Assembly: GCF_000330505.1 (NCBI RefSeq)
Contig: NW_004443541.1
Location: 1,466 to 24,063 of the forward strand
Source of the DNA: Entamoeba invadens IP1
Lineage: Eukaryota > Evosea > Mastigamoebida > Endamoebidae
Direction of reading: 5' to 3'
Length of the DNA stretch: 22,598 nt
Positions 17,719 to 22,598 of this stretch are shown here, in pieces. How positions within the stretch are numbered: position 1 is the first letter of the stretch; each line of letters opens with the position of its first letter. The translations under genes were made by a program, and so were the position numbers. The notes beneath the pieces were generated by a model. That model saw only the letters and a program-made list of their open reading frames with translations. It was not told where the DNA came from and searched no databases.

Positions 17719-20315
17719 GTTGTTATGTTAAATCCGAAATCACACAAAGCTGTCTGTATCATCACATCCAACTCTGGACAATTTATTATATTCACTTTCA
17801 TGCCAATTCTACGATTAGTAATTCTTTTTAAAAGTGGGCAATTTTGTACATGAATTTTCTTTGTATTTTTGTTTACTGTAATTTCTTTTAAGTACTTACA
17901 ATTTCCAATAACAACAATCTCGACACTTTTTTCACACACCACAAAAACGACTTTCTCTCTAAAAATGGCAACTTTCTTCGTGTCGACAAATTTAGTCAGA
18001 TTATGTACCTTATTTGCTGTTCCAGTTATCTTACAACCAATAGCTCCCCCTTCTATATCATCAAAGTAAACATCTTGTAAAACAACCTTTTTGATGGTGT
18101 TTCCTAATTTTAGCTTTTCATATGTCTTAGACATACATTTTGGTGACAAGATTCGAATATCTCGAAATTTTGCTTTTGACATGTCGATAATTCTTTGGTT
18201 GTCTTCATCATAAAATTCAAGAATAATAACACCATATTCGATCAGTGGAATTGATTCAAACACAAATTTTGCATTAACGTATTGTTGTGATAATCTCATT
18301 TTTAAACTTATTTGTCGAACGTTTCCACAAAAATTTATATGTTTTTTTCCATAGTATTGATTTTCTGAATCAATTCTGAGATGAAACGCCCCGTCTTGGA
18401 TATTTTCTATGTGAGAGGTCCGTCTATATATTCCTTTGCCAATATCATGAAATGTGATACACGTGTCAAAGGTATCATGCATCCGTATTTTTAAACATTT
18501 CAACGCGCCAACTGTCATTTCGAAAGGAAAATCGTCATAATGATCAAATTTGGTTGAAAGAAACGGGAAATTCCCGATGCTGTTTGTTTCCTTAAAATAA
18601 AACATTTTCAACTTTTTATTGAAAAATTCACATTTTTCGAACTGTTTCAAGAAATCTTTGCTGTTACAAATTTCAGTGTTGAGAAAGTTTGAGAAGTCGC
18701 ATTTCTCAATTATCGTTTTTCGTTGAAGCAGACACAAAATTTTTGAGTTTGAGCACAACGAAAAAACACTCTTTTTGTGTTTAAATGTCTTTGGGAAGAA
18801 AAAGTGTGCAATTTCAGTTTCTTTGTATTCATTTTGCTCACAAAAAGTGACTCCATCACATCCATTGAACTCGACATTTTGCACAACTGAGTGTGAAACA
18901 CCAACATCTTTGCAATCAAAAAAACGCATCTCATGATTTTCAATTCCATTTATTATGATGTTGTTGTTGTGCATCGCAAACACTTTAGATATTTTCATCT
19001 TATGTAGCACATCCAATTTATTGTTTTGAATTTCTAAATGATTTGAAAATTCACTACGCAGCTCGATACACAAAGTCTTGACATGTAAATTAACAACATA
19101 ACAATCGATCATATTGATTACATTTGTTGTGTCTGTTGTAACATTTACATTTGCACATTGTCTTAGTTCTATTTTGTTGCAAACTTTACTGATAATTTCG
19201 ATGTTATAGAGACCCTGAATATACACATTTAAAACGTTGTTTGTTGATAAAAATATCTTTTTCAGTTGTTCACACTTCTCATACACATAAAGTGGTGCCT
19301 GTAGTGTTAATAACATCCTATAATTATATTCTCTTTCAATGATTTTGTTTTTCTTTATATAGTCGAGATATGTTGAAACTTCATTGTTTGCTTCACGTGT
19401 TTTCTTCTCATTTTTGATGTTATTTTCATAATCAAATATGACAATATTAACGTTGTAATTCTCGGTTTGGTGATACTTCTTTATTCGGTCATATTGTAAT
19501 ATCGTTTTCTCAACAACAAACACCTCTCCTGAATATCGCGAGTTCCCCACAAATAATGTGCCGTCAATGATATCAGACGTTTTAAATGGAGTGAAGTGCA
19601 ACACAGTAATTCCAGCCTTTTCAAGTTTCTCCCTCAATTTATTTGTTATAGATTTGTGTTCGATTGATAGTATGTTACATTCAAGAACAGCACAAATTTT
19701 GATTGGCGGAAGGTGATGAGAATTTCTGAGTTCTGGTATTGTCGCAATTTTCTCTATGAATTCAGGCATTGCACAACGCCAAAAGACGATTGATGTTATC
19801 GTTTTATTTAAAATTGTTTTGGCAACGTTTTCAAATTTGAAGTCCCACTCAATGACGTTAAGACGTTTCAAATTAGTCATTTTGTAGAGGTACTTGTTGT
19901 ATGGCTTTGTGTTGTCCAAAAACACATCTGTGATCTTTGGGAATGCCAAACTGTTGATTTGACTGTGTTGTTTGAAGAACAATGGAAATCGACTGGTTTG
20001 GACAAGACGAACAAATTTAACGTGTTGTAAAATATTAGAAGAGTATGTGTTTTCTATCATATAATCGGGGCATTGCAGGGTTTTAATATTTGTCATCGTC
20101 TTTTCAAAAAACGAAAAAATTTGTTTGTAAATGATGCATATTTTTGAAGGACTCAATTCAATGAGAAATTTAGAAATGTCGATATACGGATTGATGTGAA
20201 GACATTCCAAACTACTTTTACACTTTTTATTAACGAACATATAGTTTTGGAGAGCGGAAATAGTGTTGATGTACAGAGTTACATTCATTAAAAAGACTTG
20301 CTCCAAACGTACCAT
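17712..20315 (-). CDS. leucine-rich-repeat protein, Entamoeba family, intact (867 aa)
   Basis: This is the longest intact frame in the window, from ATG (20315) to TAA (17714-17712). The N-terminus (LEQVFLMNVTLYI, then NKKCKSSLECLHINP) matches, as I recall, the conserved opening of the large Entamoeba LRR-protein family, in which a short helical domain precedes irregular LRRs. Degenerate LRR units with Leu/Ile/Val strands and Asn or Cys turns continue to the C-terminus, ending in a regular set (VVIGNCKYLKEITV, IHVQNCPLLKRIT, VNIINCPELDVMI). There is no signal peptide and no convincing membrane helix, so a cytoplasmic or cytoskeletal location is more likely than the surface. Such proteins usually act as binding scaffolds; the partner is unknown. 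A MULE starts 2-3 bp beyond the stop, so the gene ends in the transposon's target duplication. Confidence 0.85.
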   Translation of the reverse strand: MVRLEQVFLMNVTLYINTISALQNYMFVNKKCKSSLECLHINPYIDISKFLIELSPSKICIIYKQIFSFFEKTMTNIKTLQCPDYMIENTYSSNILQHVKFVRLVQTSRFPLFFKQHSQINSLAFPKITDVFLDNTKPYNKYLYKMTNLKRLNVIEWDFKFENVAKTILNKTITSIVFWRCAMPEFIEKIATIPELRNSHHLPPIKICAVLECNILSIEHKSITNKLREKLEKAGITVLHFTPFKTSDIIDGTLFVGNSRYSGEVFVVEKTILQYDRIKKYHQTENYNVNIVIFDYENNIKNEKKTREANNEVSTYLDYIKKNKIIEREYNYRMLLTLQAPLYVYEKCEQLKKIFLSTNNVLNVYIQGLYNIEIISKVCNKIELRQCANVNVTTDTTNVINMIDCYVVNLHVKTLCIELRSEFSNHLEIQNNKLDVLHKMKISKVFAMHNNNIIINGIENHEMRFFDCKDVGVSHSVVQNVEFNGCDGVTFCEQNEYKETEIAHFFFPKTFKHKKSVFSLCSNSKILCLLQRKTIIEKCDFSNFLNTEICNSKDFLKQFEKCEFFNKKLKMFYFKETNSIGNFPFLSTKFDHYDDFPFEMTVGALKCLKIRMHDTFDTCITFHDIGKGIYRRTSHIENIQDGAFHLRIDSENQYYGKKHINFCGNVRQISLKMRLSQQYVNAKFVFESIPLIEYGVIILEFYDEDNQRIIDMSKAKFRDIRILSPKCMSKTYEKLKLGNTIKKVVLQDVYFDDIEGGAIGCKITGTANKVHNLTKFVDTKKVAIFREKVVFVVCEKSVEIVVIGNCKYLKEITVNKNTKKIHVQNCPLLKRITNRRIGMKVNIINCPELDVMIQTALCDFGFNITTK

Positions 20316-20360
20316 TTAAATGATTTTTATTTAGTTTTATTTTTTATATAATAAATTTTA
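20316..20360 (-). promoter_or_regulatory. probable core promoter of the LRR gene
   Basis: Reading towards the ATG on the minus strand, a TATA-like stretch (TTATTATATAAAAAA) lies about 30-45 bases upstream. AAAAATCA, similar to the Entamoeba initiator AAAAATTCA, ends a few bases before the ATG. Very short leaders are normal in Entamoeba. AT-richness makes chance matches likely. Confidence 0.35.
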
Positions 20361-21041
20361 ATTATCAACTATTAAAAAAATTTCATATATCATTTTAATT
20401 AACTAAAAAAATAATAAATAATATTTTAATTAATCAATATTAACTAAAATATTATATAAGAATAATTCTACCAAGTCAAAATAGATTCTAATAATATAGA
20501 AGTTGGGATTGAACAAAGATAAGAAAATAGAAAACTCATATGTACAGTGGCAATATTTAAGTACTTAATTTGGAATAAACCCATTTAACTGAGTAAATTT
20601 TGGTTTTATTTTTGGAAATAACAAAAAATTTAAAAAAACTGAAATTATGTTATAAGACAAAAACATTTTAATAATAACAAATTATTTTTTAATTAAAAAT
20701 AACATTTTAATAACATTTTAACAAAAAAAACAAAAAACAATTAATTTAAATTTATTTCATTACATTTGCAAAACTTGGGCTATATATTGATTTGTTTTGG
20801 TGAAGACTTTATGATATTTTAAGTCATTTTCAAGTTTAAACACTGTTTTTAATGCTTTGAGTGGAAAATTGTCAAATCCAGAATCCATTTGGTATTTGAC
20901 CAAAAAGTGTACGATTTTTACATTTTTGTGTAAAAAACCACATTTTACGATTTACACTAAATGTAACTTATTTTTTTGATCCAAATGTTTCTTTAAAACA
21001 GTTTTCAACAAATCTCAAAAATTTAATTTAAAAATACCGAC
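20361..21041. other. AT-rich intergenic region
   Basis: No open reading frame or RNA gene that I can support. The part at about 20760-20960 is slightly less AT-rich but has stops in all frames I followed. Confidence 0.45.
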
Positions 21042-21120
21042 TTTAACACTCAAATGGTTTAAAGCCAAAAAAAATAATTTTTTTTAAAAAAAATTATTAC
21101 CAAATTTGATTTTTGCCTTT
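21042..21120 (+). repeat. dispersed repeat, copy B
   Basis: Second copy of the repeat at 14125-14199, in the same orientation. It begins TTTAACACTCAAATGG and ends ACCAAATTTGATTTTTGCC, with a longer A/T tract in the middle. I did not find a partner inverted end nearby, so this copy is probably truncated. Confidence 0.65.
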
Positions 21121-21999
21121 CATTCAAGGTGAGGCAAGTCCCCTGTTAAATCCTGACAATTTGCCAAAAGTGCATCCTTAAATTAAAAATATGAGCATTA
21201 AATTGAAAAAAAGAAAATTATGACCAAATTATTTGACAAAAAAAAAGAAAATTTTTGTTTTTTTTTCAAACATCAATTTTCCTTTATTTTAACAAATTAA
21301 TTAATTCAAATATAGTTAAGTTACTATAAAATTATACTATAAAATATTTTTTAATCAAAAAATAATATAATTTTTAATTTAGTGTTTTATTTCGTATATT
21401 AAGTTTAATTAGTCGGGAAAAACGACCAAATAAAACACCCTATTATATAAAAAATCAAAAGAAAAGGTAGAATTATCCCGATTTTAAGCATATATTAATC
21501 CTATTAAATAATCCCATAAGAACAAGTTCTCAACTTGTAATAGTTTATTGTAAATAGTATATTATATTATATACTAAAAAATATTATGTTTATATAATAA
21601 TAATAACAAATTAATATATTTTGAATTTATTTAAATATTAATTTTTGAATAGACATATATATTAAAATGAGTTATATTATATATATAATTTAAATATTTA
21701 TTATAAATATATAAAATACAATGATATTATATCATTGATATATTTTAATTTAAATGATGATACAGAAAAAACAATTTATGAAATAAATATGATATATCCA
21801 ATTAAAATTAACACCATTCAAACTAAATTTATTTAGTAAACTACATCTGATAAAATAATTAATAAATTATGTATTCTTTAAAGGGAAAAACATAACAATG
21901 ACCTTGCCAATATGATTAATTCGAAAATATACGAAATCAAGAGCTTTAAAACTTTAATTTGAAATAATTTTAAACTGTTTTAAAAAAGACTGAAAATTA
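21121..21999. other. AT-rich non-coding region
   Basis: Mostly A/T runs and TA-rich stretches. I see nothing that can be named. Confidence 0.45.
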
Positions 22000-22209
22000 T
22001 ATAGAGCCATTTGATAAACGTTGTCTGGTCTGTAACGTTGTCTGCCGATTTTTAGACCATTTTAAATATTTCGGGAATTTTTTTGAAAAACCAAAAAATT
22101 GTTGTTTCAATATTTTTCCTAGTTTTTTCATTTTTACATTATTCCCGTTTTTTAAACAAAAATCAATTATTTTTTGTCAAAAAGACAACGTTTATCGACT
22201 GACTCTACA
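22000..22209. mobile_element. small MITE-like element (about 210 bp)
   Basis: The left end TATAGAGCCATTTGATAAAC and the inverted right end TGTAGAGTCAGTCGATAAAC agree at most positions, and both continue with GTTGTCT. TA occurs at 21998-21999 and 22210-22211, compatible with a TA target duplication. The left side carries AACGTTGTCTG twice, about 17 bp apart. The interior has no open reading frame. The AT-rich flanks make the TA call weak. Confidence 0.6.
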
Positions 22210-22598
22210 TAACTTTTTACAAATTTTTTGAATACCTTAAATATTCCTTTTAGATATCAAAAATGAATAAAAACACTTAAATTTTGAATGATTTTATTCA
22301 TTTTTTAAATCAAATAGGAATAATTAAAAACTGTTTTAATAATTTTAATTTGAGGTAGGCCGAAATTTAATATAGCCTTAATTGATTGGAATACTTTATT
22401 AAATATTTCAATCAATTGAACATAGCATTATCTTGGTGATAATTAAAATTAAAAAACGGTAATACAAATGATAATATAAACTTTATTTAAAATGGATTAT
22501 TATGTTTAAAACCTTTAAATCTCATAATGTTTAGAAATAACAACACTTAAAACCACAATAGGGTGATAATCCTTGATCAAAACTAATTAATTTGGTTT
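22210..22598. other. AT-rich end of the window
   Basis: No gene is seen. A 12-bp stem with one mismatch (22382-22393 with 22404-22415) is the only structure noticed. Confidence 0.45.

Noticed and set aside
17869..18069. Plus-strand frame of 66 codons
   Set aside because: It is antisense to the intact LRR gene and is adequately explained as a shadow.

Overview
The window looks like nuclear DNA of an Entamoeba species. Entamoeba invadens is the best guess, because that species is known to be rich in DNA transposons and in BspA/LRR genes. The DNA is very AT-rich and I saw no need for introns in the coding stretches. The recognisable coding content is BspA-type leucine-rich-repeat genes, an Entamoeba-style LRR protein, a decayed CxxC-rich receptor ectodomain, two nuclear-type tRNA genes and several cut-and-paste DNA transposons. 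The species call is an inference; no marker gene fixes it.

Layout. Positions 235-2567 hold a complete but dead pogo/Tc1-type DNA transposon with 44-bp inverted ends and a TA target duplication. Positions 3165-3458 hold a 294-bp MITE ending 8 bp before the likely ATG of an intact BspA-type LRR gene (3467-4402). A second, decayed BspA-type gene follows at about 4526-6337. On the minus strand, 8207-6990 is a broken acyltransferase-like gene. Then come tRNA-Thr(AGT) (8327-8399, +), a 322-bp foldback element (8421-8742), a second reversed copy of the MITE (8943-9216) and tRNA-Gly(GCC) (9523-9453, -).

From about 10390 to 14046 the DNA is a graveyard: a possible Serinc N-terminal fragment (-), remnants of an unrecognised gene (+), and a 2.7-kb relic of a surface protein with CxxC repeats of the Entamoeba transmembrane-kinase/Igl type (+). 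Positions 14125-15106 may be an old element with short imperfect ends. Positions 15138-17709 hold a complete Mutator-like element (MULE) with inverted ends of about 280-293 bp, a perfect 9-bp target duplication and a frameshifted transposase. It sits just past the stop codon of the best gene in the window, an intact 867-codon LRR gene (20315-17712, -). The last 2.3 kb are AT-rich and carry one partial dispersed repeat and one small MITE-like element (about 22000-22209).

How it fits together. This is an accessory, transposon-rich region, not an operon or pathway. Only the two LRR genes and the two tRNAs look functional. Transposon ends abut both LRR genes, one at the 5' end and one at the 3' end. 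Many frame breaks lie in or beside short A/T runs, so sequence error has to be separated from true decay. I found no convincing new biological system; the more unusual points are transposon-end architecture and insertion sites.
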